This document shows positions 11,299 through 22,379 of a stretch of DNA of 64,000 nt, piece after piece. Source of the stretch: Lotus japonicus (Eukaryota > Streptophyta > Magnoliopsida > Fabales > Fabaceae); assembly GCF_012489685.1 (NCBI RefSeq), contig NC_080042.1:31501158-31565157 (forward strand), in the 5' to 3' direction. The stretch's first letter is position 1. Each line of letters opens with the position of its first letter. The position numbers were made by a program, and so were the translations under genes. The notes beneath the pieces were generated by a model. That model did no database searches, was not told where the DNA came from, and worked only from the letters and a program-made list of their open reading frames with translations.

Positions 11299-13126
11299 GC
11301 TTGAAAATTAGATTTTTTGCAAAAAAACCCATTTCCCCACCCCCAAAACCGCGAGTTCCTAGAGAGAGAGAGAGATCCGGATCTTCGTCGTTTCTTGCCC
11401 GTTTGCTTCACCGATCGTCACTAATCGAAGACCTCGAGGTAGGTAATCTATACTCTCCTTCGAATCGTCGTTTCTGTCCATTTCTCCTGCGACTTTCTGA
11501 GTTCAAAATTTTGAGGTTTTTGAAAAACTGTTCAAATCAGTTGATTTCAGCGTCTAAACTTCTTCCCTGCATGCTCCTGAGCGTGTTCTGCGGATTAGAT
11601 TTTGTCAAATGTCGACGAAATGCCGCCGGAATCAATTTCTACCCTAAATACCCATTTTTCGGCAAAGTCGCAACCTTTACGCTCTAATCTATCGACTTGG
11701 CTTAGTGCTAGTAGGATTTGTCGTCATAAACGTCGTTGTGGACGTCCCCATCCAATTTGTTTTTCAAAAATTCAGTTTTGAAATTCTGAGCTAAAAATAT
11801 TGACCAAAATACCCCTGCGACAGTTTTTAACCCGATAATTTTTCTGAGAGTTTCCCTGGCCTAGATATCGCCTAAGAATACCTAGGGATTGATTTAGATT
11901 GAAGAAAAAGTTCGAAAACCCTATTTTCTATAGTGGCCGAAACCTATTTGCTTGGGTACCGTGTCCAAAAATAATTTTTGGGTCTCTATGACCTGAGCCA
12001 TTGCGTAGCTCTTTCAATTGTCGAAATTTTGGCGCCGGTTTCGTGTCATTCCGAGTTCTGTAGCTCGAGTTATGCACGTTTTAGCGAATAAAGTGTTTTT
12101 GCACAAAACTTGAATCGAGTCAAAACTCATCCATTCGGGGAAAGCCCTTTCATTCGTGCCTAAGTGTTGTACTCTGAAGTTTCTTGAGCTTTGTCTAACT
12201 CTAGTTAGTATTGTTTCGATTATGTCGACTTAATTTGATTGATTTCTGCTTTGTTTGCTCTAAGGTTCGTTTGTGGAAACCTTGGGCTTGACTGAACAAG
12301 CTTGTGAGCGAGACCTGCACCGCGAGACTAGAACAACTCGAGGTTAGGGCAACTTACTTACTAGCTATTTCCTTGTAGGCGTCGATCAATTCGACTGGGT
12401 TATTGTGTTGATATTGAATATTGCTTGGATATTGTTTATCGCTTTATGGAAAAATGTTTTCTGAGAGGCTTCGGCCGTTTGCTGGTTAATCTAGGATGTG
12501 TTGGAATATGCTGTTTATGCTTATTGATTGCGCTGATTTAGTTATGCTATTCCACTTATATCTGTGATACTGATGAGTGAGGATAACGGGCAAGTCATGC
12601 CGAATTTTATGAGATTTTTGAGAGAGTTCGAAAGGACGAACGGAGTTCGGACCTTGTTATGTTTTAATGGATCGAGACCTTCTCAAGGAATTGTTTGGGA
12701 TTATGGGATCCCTGAAACTTATAGGAAGTATTATAAGATTAAAAGAAACCTATTTTCTCAAGGAAAACTCATAAGACATTAATCAATCTCTAAAACCATT
12801 GAATAATGGTAACAACCTTAGATAAGAGCTTGGAGCTTGAATATTAGTTTGAAAGATGAGAAGGGTCGCCGAGTCCAAGTTTAGAAGAAACTTACAAGTT
12901 TCTGAGTATGTTGATACTCTTTTGCTCGATGAGCAGTTTATTGTTTGGCTATCTAAAGTTTAGCCGGAAATTATAAGTTTCCAAGTACTTCGGTACTCTT
13001 CGCTCGATGAGCAGTTTATTGTTTGGCTATCTAAAGTTTAGCCGGGAACTATGAGTTCCAAGTTCATTCTTTCTTCTTTTGATTAATTCATTTTGTCGCA
13101 TAATCGACATTATCTTCGGCTTAACG

Positions 13127-13540
13127 GGCGCGAATCCTTATGTTCAACCCGACGGGTTGGACCGATTCGGCAATAATCGTTTGACACGCGTGAATCCTTA
13201 TATTCAATCCGAGGGATTGGATCGATTCGGCGGTAGTCACTCGGGCACGCGTGAATCCTTATATTCAATCCGATGGATTGGATCGATTCAGCCATCGCCA
13301 TATAAACTCGCGTGAGTCCGTGAGTTCAATCCGAGGGATTGGACCGATTCAGCGATAATATTTCGACACGCGCGGATCCTTATATTCAATCCGAGGGATT
13401 GGATCGATTCGGCGATAGTCATTAGACGCGCGCAACGTCCGTATGTTCGACTCTAATGAGAGAACCGACTTGGCGTTGTCATTTACTGCGTGTGCGAGTC
13501 CTTGTGTTCGACCCAATGGGTTGGATCGACTTGACATGCC
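13127..13540 (+). repeat. LTR-internal minisatellite, about 7 units of 61 bp
   Basis: Units begin with GCGTGAATCCTTATATTCAA and carry a hairpin-forming CAATCC-GAG-GGATTG core followed by ATCGATTC. Starts are near 13128, 13189, 13250, 13312, 13371, 13431 and 13493. The same array is in the 3' LTR at about 21029-21442. Confidence 0.85.
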
Positions 13541-14469
13541 TATTTTTGGGATCAACGTTTGAATTGACATTGCATGCATACATGCGCCCAATATGGAATT
13601 GTTGAGATAATGCTTATTGTATTGTTGAGATATTATTCATTGAATTGTTATTAGAGCCTTGATAACATGCTAAGTATATACCTTAGGGTAGGCAATACAG
13701 AACATATAAATATATATATATACAACATATATATATACATACCCCCTTATTCTTCACATGCTGTTTGTATTATCTACTATATTCCGTGAGTTGACCCTAG
13801 CGCCGTGGCTTTGTTTGTATGTTTGTGTTTGGGCGGTCGGCCTGCTGCCAGACGTTCAACAGATGATTCAAGAAGGTTCGTCGTTCGGGGAGGACCCGGA
13901 GCGAAATGACTACTACTGAGCCTTCGACGTGGACCCGGACTTCATGGAAGATCAGATGAGGGTCGAAGATAGTGGTGTAGGATATGGGTGGTTAGAGTTA
14001 CTGATTTTGGTTGTCATGGTCATAGCTCTGATTCATCAGTTGTATTTTGGGGCAGGGTAGGTTTCCGACTATTAGCTTTTTGTGTGATTCTCTTCCATGA
14101 GGATCACAGGGAGTTTGTCGGGCGTAGGAAGTCTTTTGGAAGCCGTTTTGGGCTGACTTACTTTTCGGAGGACTGTATTTATAAAACTTATGACTCTATT
14201 TATGAGTCGCACTTGTTTGCCGTTGGGCAATACTTTTAGTTACTTGATGTTACTTTCCGTCACTTGAGGACACTCGTGACGATGTTTTTAGTTACAGCAA
14301 GGGCTGTGCTTATTTTGTATATTAATCGCTGTTAATTGCGATTGGGTTGAGACCTTATTTCGACAAGTCTTTTTATTTAAACAAAACAACAAAAAAAAAA
14401 CCTGCTTTTCCGCTTTATTTTATTTTTGAGTTACTAAAGTGACGCCACCGAAATCGGGGTGTTACATTG

Positions 14470-14481
14470 TGGTATCAGAGC
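14470..14481 (+). other. Gypsy primer-binding site
   Basis: TGGTATCAGAGC lies three bases after the 5' LTR and is complementary to the 3' end of initiator tRNA-Met, the standard primer for plant gypsy elements. Confidence 0.9.
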
Positions 14482-14678
14482 TTGTCGAGTCTTTCGGGAG
14501 TCTTTGGGGAATAGGTCTTCTGTGCTAGGTTGTGTGACTCTGCAAAGAGTGAAAATTGATTGTCTGCCGAGCGATTTTTCGCTTAGAATTGATTGAAGTT
14601 AGTGCTTAATCATATTGTATAGTTATGTTAGATGCTATCTTATGATTAGTACTAACTGTTTGTTTGACTAAACAGAAC

Positions 14679-15875
14679 ATGGTGAACATGAACCAACTCG
14701 CTGGGGCAATGACTGCTATGGCCCAGGCAATGACAAATCAAACTGCGGAGAACGCTCAGTGGCATGCTGACAAGGCTGAACGTGAGCGTCATAAGCGTGA
14801 GAGGGAGGTAGCCCTAGACCAGAATAGGGGGCTGACTGATTTCAGGCGACAGGATCCGCCCAAGTTCACGGGTGGGACTGACCCAGACAGAGCGGACCTA
14901 TGGATCCAAGAGATTGAAAAGATTTTTGGGGTACTGCATACCGCCGAAGGGGCTAAGGTGGGCCTGGCAACTTATCTGCTGCTGGGCGATGCTGAGTACT
15001 GGTGGAGGGGTACCAGAGGAATGATGGAAGCAAATAATGTGGAAGTGAACTGGGCTTCATTTCGTGCTGCTTTTCTGGAGAAGTATTTCCCAGATAGTGC
15101 CCGTGACGAGCGTGAGGCACAATTTCTGACTCTTCGTCAGGGTAGCATGTCCATTCCGGAATATGCTGCTAAGCTGGAATCGTTGGCCAAACACTTTCGA
15201 TTCTTCCGCAATGGGGTCGATGAACCCTACATGTGCAAACGCTTTGTGAATGGGCTGAGGCCTGACATTGAGGACTCAGTGAAACCGTTGGGAATCATGC
15301 GCTTCCAGTCCTTGGTTGAGAAAGCCACAGAAGTGGAGTTAATGAAGAACAAGAGGTTGAATCGTGCTGGAACTGGAGGACCAGTAAGGTCAGGTCCTCA
15401 GAACTATAAAGGAAGAGGTAAATTCCAACAGAAGAAGCCGTATCAACGCCCTTTGAGGGAAGGTTTTACCTCGGGGCAGTATAAGCCCATAAATGCTACC
15501 GGAGGAACAGGAAACAAGACTTCGGGCCAAGGAGTAACGTGTTACAGGTGCAAGAAGGTGGGGCACTACTCTAACAAGTGTCCAGACGGGGGACCTCTAT
15601 GTTTCAATTGCAACCGTCCGGGGCATCAAGCCAAGGATTGCAATGTAACCAGGGTTGAGCCATCTGTGCCTACGGTGAGAGGAAGACATCCTGCTGCACG
15701 GGGAGGAGTCTATGTCTCGTGCGGCGAGGGAGCTGGTAGACTAGTCAGAGGAGAGCACACGAACGATGGTAACCTTCTAACTATTCCTTCTCATTCTAGG
15801 ATAACATGCTTTATTACTCTCGTAGAACGTGCAACACACCTAACTTGCCTTTACTGTCAAGCTTTGACTTTATAG
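14679..15875 (+). CDS. Gypsy gag polyprotein with two CCHC zinc knuckles
   Basis: The start is the ATG at 14679 (MVNMNQLAGAM), about 200 bp after the primer site. Residues about 55-230 are the Retrotrans_gag domain (DPPKFTGGTDPDRADLWI, EYWWRG, FRAAFLEKYFP, FLTLRQGSMSIPEYA). A basic linker leads to two knuckles, CYRCKKVGHYSNKC (about residue 288) and CFNCNRPGHQAKDC (about 309). Gag forms the particle and binds the genomic RNA. The frame ends shortly after the point where gag normally runs into protease. The last 35 or so residues do not resemble protease, and no DSGAT motif follows. Confidence 0.88.
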   Translation: MVNMNQLAGAMTAMAQAMTNQTAENAQWHADKAERERHKREREVALDQNRGLTDFRRQDPPKFTGGTDPDRADLWIQEIEKIFGVLHTAEGAKVGLATYLLLGDAEYWWRGTRGMMEANNVEVNWASFRAAFLEKYFPDSARDEREAQFLTLRQGSMSIPEYAAKLESLAKHFRFFRNGVDEPYMCKRFVNGLRPDIEDSVKPLGIMRFQSLVEKATEVELMKNKRLNRAGTGGPVRSGPQNYKGRGKFQQKKPYQRPLREGFTSGQYKPINATGGTGNKTSGQGVTCYRCKKVGHYSNKCPDGGPLCFNCNRPGHQAKDCNVTRVEPSVPTVRGRHPAARGGVYVSCGEGAGRLVRGEHTNDGNLLTIPSHSRITCFITLVERATHLTCLYCQALTL

Positions 15876-17215
15876 TTATTACGCCTAATAATACTTTATT
15901 TGACCGTTGCTCGTGTTTAAACTATAGAAGTTACACGAGGTTTAGAATAACGCGTTAAGCCTAGAAAAGTAGTCTTGCACCGATGCGTTTAACAAAGGAG
16001 CTAGAAGCTGAAGAATGAATCTCCGAGAGATTCCGTATGGATAGTATACGTATGGTGTCGAGAGTGTGTAGTTCCGTAGCATCATTGAGGATTTAATATC
16101 AGGGTAATTGTGACTACTGGATGATAGGAACTCATTGACTGTTCCAGTGGGTTTTTCTAAATCTTCACCTTCGATGTATTAGGCCTGATCAACTTAATAT
16201 TGAGGGGGTGATATTCGGAATCAGAACTGGCAATGGACTTTGATAGATGGATTGGTAAGGTTGATTTGATTGGATCGAGGATTAGTTGAGTTGGGAGGTA
16301 AAGTTCGTGTGAAGTATTTGTTTGCTTGCGAAGGAGTTATAGTTTTAAGAAAAGGATATTCATTTAAGAAGTATTGAAGAATTAAAGGACATTTGAGGTC
16401 CAAACTTGGTGAAAGTTTAGGTTTAAGTCTATAATTCTTGCCTTAAGTGTTTAGGACTCAAAGTTTGTCAGGTCTTGAAACGAGAGACTAAGTATCGGAT
16501 TGATTGGAGGACGATCTAGTTACAGAAATAAAGAGTTAGTATTAAGATGAATACTTGAGGTTGTTATATGTGGACAAATTTCTTAGAGTCTAAGAGTGAA
16601 TGGGACTTTGTTATGAAGTCCGATGTTGCATGCTGGGGTTAGCAAGTGATTTTCACTAAGTTGAATGAGGGTCTTAGGGTTAAGATTGACCTTGGGAGGT
16701 GAAAATCATGTACGAATAAGATATTTAGTGGTGTTAGCATTAACGATTGTAGTTAAACCTCAGAATGTTGAGGGATCGGATGATAAAATGACTAGTTAAG
16801 TTTCCCGAGGTACAGTTATGATTTGATCTTCTAGGGAATAAGTTCGGATTTGGGGGAAGTGTTAAGGATTTTAGGTAATTGTAAAGTGGGTTGTGAATAA
16901 GTGAAGGTTGGTTTTATGGTTCGGGTAAGGGAAGTCTCGAAAAAGGGGAGATGACAATGATGGATTGTAAGATATTGATATGATGATTAGCTTATAAGTT
17001 GTTGATGAATGGATGTTAAAAGGGATTGGGTCTAGCGATGCACAAGGTATCAAGACTCGAGTCGAGTTTTAATTTGAATGATGACTAAGTAGAAGATTGA
17101 TTTCATGGTGCGAATGAGGATAGTTACGAAGTTGGAATCGACGTTAATGGACTAGTAGATTCCAAGGGAATAGTTCGTCTATGAGTTATAGAGCGATCGA
17201 GTTAAGTTTTGAATC
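15876..17215 (+). other. Non-coding filler replacing protease, RT and RNase H
   Basis: About 1.3 kb with no frame carrying protease (DSG), RT (YXDD) or RNase H motifs on either strand. The base composition (G/T-rich, few long frames) differs from the flanking gag and integrase. A normal Tekay element would have roughly 2.5 kb of pol here. The origin of the filler was not recognised. Confidence 0.7.
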
Positions 17216-18480
17216 ATGAGTGGAGGTCACAAAAGCAAGTTGAGCATTCACCCTGGAAGGAAAAAGATGTATCAGGACTTGAAGGTGAATTTTTGGTGGC
17301 CAGGGATGAAGAGACAAGTGGCAGGATATGTAGCTGCATGTTTAATCTGTCAGAAGGCGAAGGTGGAACATCAGAAATCTTCAGGTATGCTACAGAGCTT
17401 GGATGTACCTCAATGGAAATGGGATAGCATATCGATGGATTTTGTCGTGGCGTTGCCAAGAACTCAAAAAGGATATGATTCGATTTGGGTAGTCGTGGAT
17501 CGATTGACTAAGTCGGCTCATTTCATACCTGTGAGGACCACGTACAACGTGGAGAAGCTATCAGAGATATATATAGCTGAGATTGTGCGACTTCATGGAG
17601 TGCCAATAAGTATCGTTTCCGATAGAGACCCGAAGTTTACTTCACATTTGTGGGGAGCTATTCATAATGCTTTGGGAACGAGGCTGAGATTAAGTTCTGC
17701 TTATCATCCACAGACTGATGGGCAAACTGAGAGAGAACTATCCAATCATTGGAGGATTTGCTACGAGCTTGCGTGTTAGGCAACAAGGGCAGTTGGGATA
17801 CCCTAATGCCACTGATTGAGTTCACATACAACAACAGTTTTCATACGACTATAGGCATGGCACCGTATGAGGCATTGTATGGCCGCAAGTGTAGAACACC
17901 TTTATGTTGGTATCAAGATGGAGAGAATTTGTTAGTAGGACCGGAACTTCTGCAACAGACAACTGAGAAGATTAAACAGATCAGGGAAAAGATGAAGGCT
18001 TCTCAGAGTAGACAGAAGAGCTATGCAGATCAAAGGCGCAGAACCCTGGAATTCGAAGAAGGAGATCATGTGTTTCTGCGAGTTACCCAGACTACAGGAG
18101 TTGGTCGAGCAATCAAGTCAAGAAAGCTGACGCCAAAGTTCATTGGACCTTATCAGATTACTCGTCGTGTAGGACCGGTAGCTTATCAGATCGCATTACC
18201 GCCTTTCCTATCAAACGTTCACGATGTATTCCATGTGTCACAACTGCGGAAGTATATTGCTGATCCGACGCACGTCATCGAGCTGGATGACATTGAGTTG
18301 AAGGATAACTTGTCTTTCGAGACACCGCCAATCAGCATTGGTGACACAAGGATAAAGCAGTTGAGGGGTAAAGAGATCGAGTTAGTGAAGGTTATTTGGA
18401 ACATGGACACAGGCGATGCGACGTGGGAGCTGAAGGAAAAGATCAAGGAACAGTATCCAGAACTTTTTACTGACCCTTAA
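17216..18480 (+). pseudogene. Gypsy integrase with 2-bp frameshift, GPY/F module and C-terminal tail
   Basis: The HHCC zinc-binding part is visible (HKSKLSIHPG, CLICQKAK), then the catalytic core (SMDFVVALP, SDRDPKFTS, HPQTDGQTER). Near 17730 an extra GA in a GAGAGA run shifts the frame, giving stops in the first frame at 17777; the second frame continues from EDLLRACV through GPYQITRRVGPVAY (GPY/F) to a tail LVKVIWN...ATWEL...YPELF resembling the degenerate chromodomain of Tekay elements. Integrase inserts the DNA copy; the tail probably directs targeting. The stop TAA is at 18478-18480. Confidence 0.88.
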
Positions 18481-18500
18481 GTTTCGAGGTCGAAACTTTC

Positions 18501-18517
18501 TTTTTGGAGGGTAGTAA
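18501..18517 (+). other. Gypsy polypurine tract region
   Basis: TTTTTGGAGGGTAGTAA directly precedes the 3' LTR. The purine-rich core GGAGGGTAG is the expected plus-strand primer site. Confidence 0.6.
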
Positions 18518-21500
18518 TGTAAGGCCCAAGTTTTAACGTTTTTGGATAAGTGAATAAAATAAAAGAGTTATTTGATTAAGATAAATTTGGGAAGGAAAAA
18601 GGTTCAGGAAAAGTCCAAGAATGTATCGAAAAACCGAAAGAGTTATAGCACGACTAACATACGCTTAATCCTAGGTCAAAGGTATTAGTGAATAGTTAAT
18701 TTACGTTTTAGGACACGATGGAAACTAATTCCAAAAATCCTCAGAGAAATGTTAGAACTTCTCTTTTCCGTCCTTAAACAACCATTTCGATGCGAAATCC
18801 TGGAAAGTACGAACGTCAAATTCCAATTCTCGGAAGTTTGCCGAAACGGAATCCCTGATAGTTCGAGAAAACCTAAGATCGACAGACGATGAAGACTTTT
18901 TCTATTCGGAGCTGCAAAAGAAGATTCCACCCGCGTTCTCCTATTTCTCTCGTCAATTCTGATCTTTCTTCAGAAGGAAGTTTTCTCATCCGACGATCAC
19001 TGCAAAAAGTAGTTTTTCGGGATAAACCGACTTACACCGACTTATGCCGATCTTGGATCTTCTGGTTTAATTCCAAGAATCCTATTTTTAGTTCTGGAAT
19101 TCTGTCGCCAGAACCTATCTTAGAATGCGCAGAGGAACGCGCAGGAAAAATCGGAATCGCAAAAAAATCATTTTTCCGTTTTTTCCAAAACCTATAAATA
19201 GCTTGAAAATTAGATTTTTTGCAAAAAAACCCATTTCCCCACCCCCAAAACCGCGAGTTCCTAGAGAGAGAGAGAGATCCGGATCTTCGTCGTTTCTTGC
19301 CCGTTTGCTTCACCGATCGTCACTAATCGAAGACCTCGAGGTAGGTAATCTATACTCTCCTTCGAATCGTCGTTTCTGTCCATTTCTCCTGCGACTTTCT
19401 GAGTTCAAAATTTTGAGGTTTTTGAAAAACTGTTCAAATCAGTTGATTTCAGCGTCTAAACTTCTTCCCTGCATGCTCCTGAGCGTGTTCTGCGGATTAG
19501 ATTTTGTCAAATGTCGACGAAATGCCGCCGGAATCAATTTCTACCCTAAATACCCATTTTTCGGCAAAGTCGCAACCTTTACGCTCTAATCTATCGACTT
19601 GGCTTAGTGCTAGTAGGATTTGTCGTCATAAACGTCGTTGTGGACGTCCCCATCCAATTTGTTTTTCAAAAATTCAGTTTTGAAATTCTGAGCTAAAAAT
19701 ATTGACCAAAATACCCCTGCGACAGTTTTTAACCCGATAATTTTTCTGAGAGTTTCCCTGGCCTAGATATCGCCTAAGAATACCTAGGGATTGATTTAGA
19801 TTGAAGAAAAAGTTCGAAAACCCTATTTTCTATAGTGGCCGAAACCTATTTGCTTGGGTACCGTGTCCAAAAATAATTTTTGGGTCTCTATGACCTGAGC
19901 CATTGCGTAGCTCTTTCAATTGTCGAAATTTTGGCGCCGGTTTCGTGTCATTCCGAGTTCTGTAGCTCGAGTTATGCACGTTTTAGCGAATAAAGTGTTT
20001 TTGCACAAAACTTGAATCGAGTCAAAACTCATCCATTCGGGGAAAGCCCTTTCATTCGTGCCTAAGTGTTGTACTCTGAAGTTTCTTGAGCTTTGTCTAA
20101 CTCTAGTTAGTATTGTTTCGATTATGTCGACTTAATTTGATTGATTTCTGCTTTGTTTGCTCTAAGGTTCGTTTGTGGAAACCTTGGGCTTGACTGAACA
20201 AGCTTGTGAGCGAGACCTGCACCGCGAGACTAGAACAACTCGAGGTTAGGGCAACTTACTTACTAGCTATTTCCTTGTAGGCGTCGATCAATTCGACTGG
20301 GTTATTGTGTTGATATTGAATATTGCTTGGATATTGTTTATCGCTTTATGGAAAAATGTTTTCTGAGAGGCTTCGGCCGTTTGCTGGTTAATCTAGGATG
20401 TGTTGGAATATGCTGTTTATGCTTATTGATTGCGCTGATTTAGTTATGCTATTCCACTTATATCTGTGATACTGATGAGTGAGGATAACGGGCAAGTCAT
20501 GCCGAATTTTATGAGATTTTTGAGAGAGTTCGAAAGGACGAACGGAGTTCGGACCTTGTTATGTTTTAATGGATCGAGACCTTCTCAAGGAATTGTTTGG
20601 GATTATGGGATCCCTGAAACTTATAGGAAGTATTATAAGATTAAAAGAAACCTATTTTCTCAAGGAAAACTCATAAGACATTAATCAATCTCTAAAACCA
20701 TTGAATAATGGTAACAACCTTAGATAAGAGCTTGGAGCTTGAATATTAGTTTGAAAGATGAGAAGGGTCGCCGAGTCCAAGTTTAGAAGAAACTTACAAG
20801 TTTCCGAGTATGTTGATACTCTTTTGCTCGATGAGCAGTTTATTGTTTGGCTATCTAAAGTTTAGCCGGAAATTATAAGTTTCCAAGTACTTCGGTACTC
20901 TTCGCTCGATGAGCAGTTTATTGTTTGGCTATCTAAAGTTTAGCTGGGAACTATGAGTTCCAAGTTCATTCTTTCTTCTTTTGATTAATTCATTTTGTCG
21001 CATAATCGACATTATCTTCGGCTTAACGGGCGCGAATCCTTATGTTCAACCCGACGGGTTGGACCGATTCGGCAATAATCGTTTGACACGCGTGAATCCT
21101 TATATTCAATCCGAGGGATTGGATCGATTCGGCGGTAGTCACTCGGGCACGCGTGAATCCTTATATTCAATCCGATGGATTGGATCGATTCAGCCATCGC
21201 CATATAAACTCGCGTGAGTCCGTGAGTTCAATCCGAGGGATTGGACCGATTCAGCGATAATATTTCGACACGCGCGGATCCTTATATTCAATCCGAGGGA
21301 TTGGATCGATTCGGCGATAGTCATTAGACGCGCGCAACGTCCGTATGTTCGACTCTAATGAGAGAACCGACTTGGCGTTGTCATTTACTGCGTGTGCGAG
21401 TCCTTGTGTTCGACCCAATGGGTTGGATCGACTTGACATGCCTATTTTTGGGATCAACGTTTGAATTGACATTGCATGCATACATGCGCCCAATATGGAA

Positions 21501-22374
21501 TTGTTGAGATAATGCTTATTGTATTGTTGAGATATTATTCATTGAATTGTTATTAGAGCCTTGATAACATGCTAAGTATATACCTTAGGGTAGGCAATAC
21601 AGAACATATAAATATATATATATATATACAACATATATATATACATACCCCCTTATTCTTCACATGCTGTTTGTATTATCTACTATATTCCGTGAGTTGA
21701 CCCTAGCGCCGTGGCTTTGTTTGTATGTTTGTGTTTGGGCGGTCGGCCTGCTGCCAGACGTTCAACAGATGATTCAAGAAGGTTCGTCGTTCGGGGAGGA
21801 CCCGGAGCGAAATGACTACTACTGAGCCTTCGACGTGGACCCGGACTTCATGGAAGATCAGATGAGGGTCGAAGATAGTGGTGTAGGATATGGGTGGTTA
21901 GAGTTACTGATTTTGGTTGTCATGGTCATAGCTCTGATTCATCAGTTGTATTTTGGGGCAGGGTAGGTTTCCGACTATTAGCTTTTTGTGTGATTCTCTT
22001 CCATGAGGATCACAGGGAGTTTGTCGGGCGTAGGAAGTCTTTTGGAAGCCGTTTTGAGCTGACTTACTTTTCGGAGGACTGTATTTATAAAACTTATGAC
22101 TCTATTTATGAGTCGCACTTGTTTGCCGTTGGGCAATACTTTTAGTTACTTGATGTTACTTTCCGTCACTTGAGGACACTCGTGACGATGTTTTTAGTTA
22201 CAGCAAGGGCTGTGCTTATTTTGTATATTAATCGCTGTTAATTGCGATTGGGTTGAGACCTTATTTCGACAAGTCTTTTTATTTAAACAAAACAACAAAA
22301 AAAAAAAACCTGCTTTTCCGCTTTATTTTATTTTTGAGTTACTAAAGTGACGCCACCGAAATCGGGGTGTTACA
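18518..22374 (+). repeat. Gypsy 3' LTR (3857 bp)
   Basis: Collinear with the 5' LTR at an offset of 7902 bp. It is 6 bp longer, explained by a longer TA microsatellite near 21612 (four bases) and a longer A-run near 22300 (two bases). The TATA box is at about 19193 and the minisatellite at about 21029-21442. Confidence 0.95.
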
Positions 22375-22379
22375 TCAAG

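Larger units (their letters stand above)
10616..14466 (+). repeat. Gypsy 5' LTR (3851 bp)
   Basis: Starts TGTAAGGCCCAAG and ends GGGGTGTTACA. A TATA box (TATAAATA) lies at about 11291 and a GA run at about 11361, so transcription probably starts near 11320 and the U3 is short relative to a very long R/U5. A minisatellite occupies about 13127-13540. Short open frames inside, such as 11223-11687, recur in the other LTR but have no known domain and are probably not genes. Confidence 0.93.
10616..22374 (+). mobile_element. Tekay-like Ty3/gypsy chromovirus, 11.8 kb, recently inserted, pol-deleted
   Basis: Two LTRs of about 3.85 kb (10616-14466 and 18518-22374) begin TGTAAGG and end GTTACA. TCAAG flanks the element on both sides (10611-10615 and 22375-22379). 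Internally there are a tRNA-Met primer site, gag with two zinc knuckles, about 1.3 kb without coding sequence where protease, RT and RNase H should be, then integrase with a GPY/F module and a short C-terminal chromodomain-like tail. By eye the LTRs differ by about six substitutions plus two length changes in simple repeats, so the insertion is young. Confidence 0.95.

Noticed and set aside
11223..11687. 154-codon frame recurring in both gypsy LTRs (also 19125-19589)
   Set aside because: It repeats because the LTRs are identical. It spans the promoter/leader region and has no recognisable domain.
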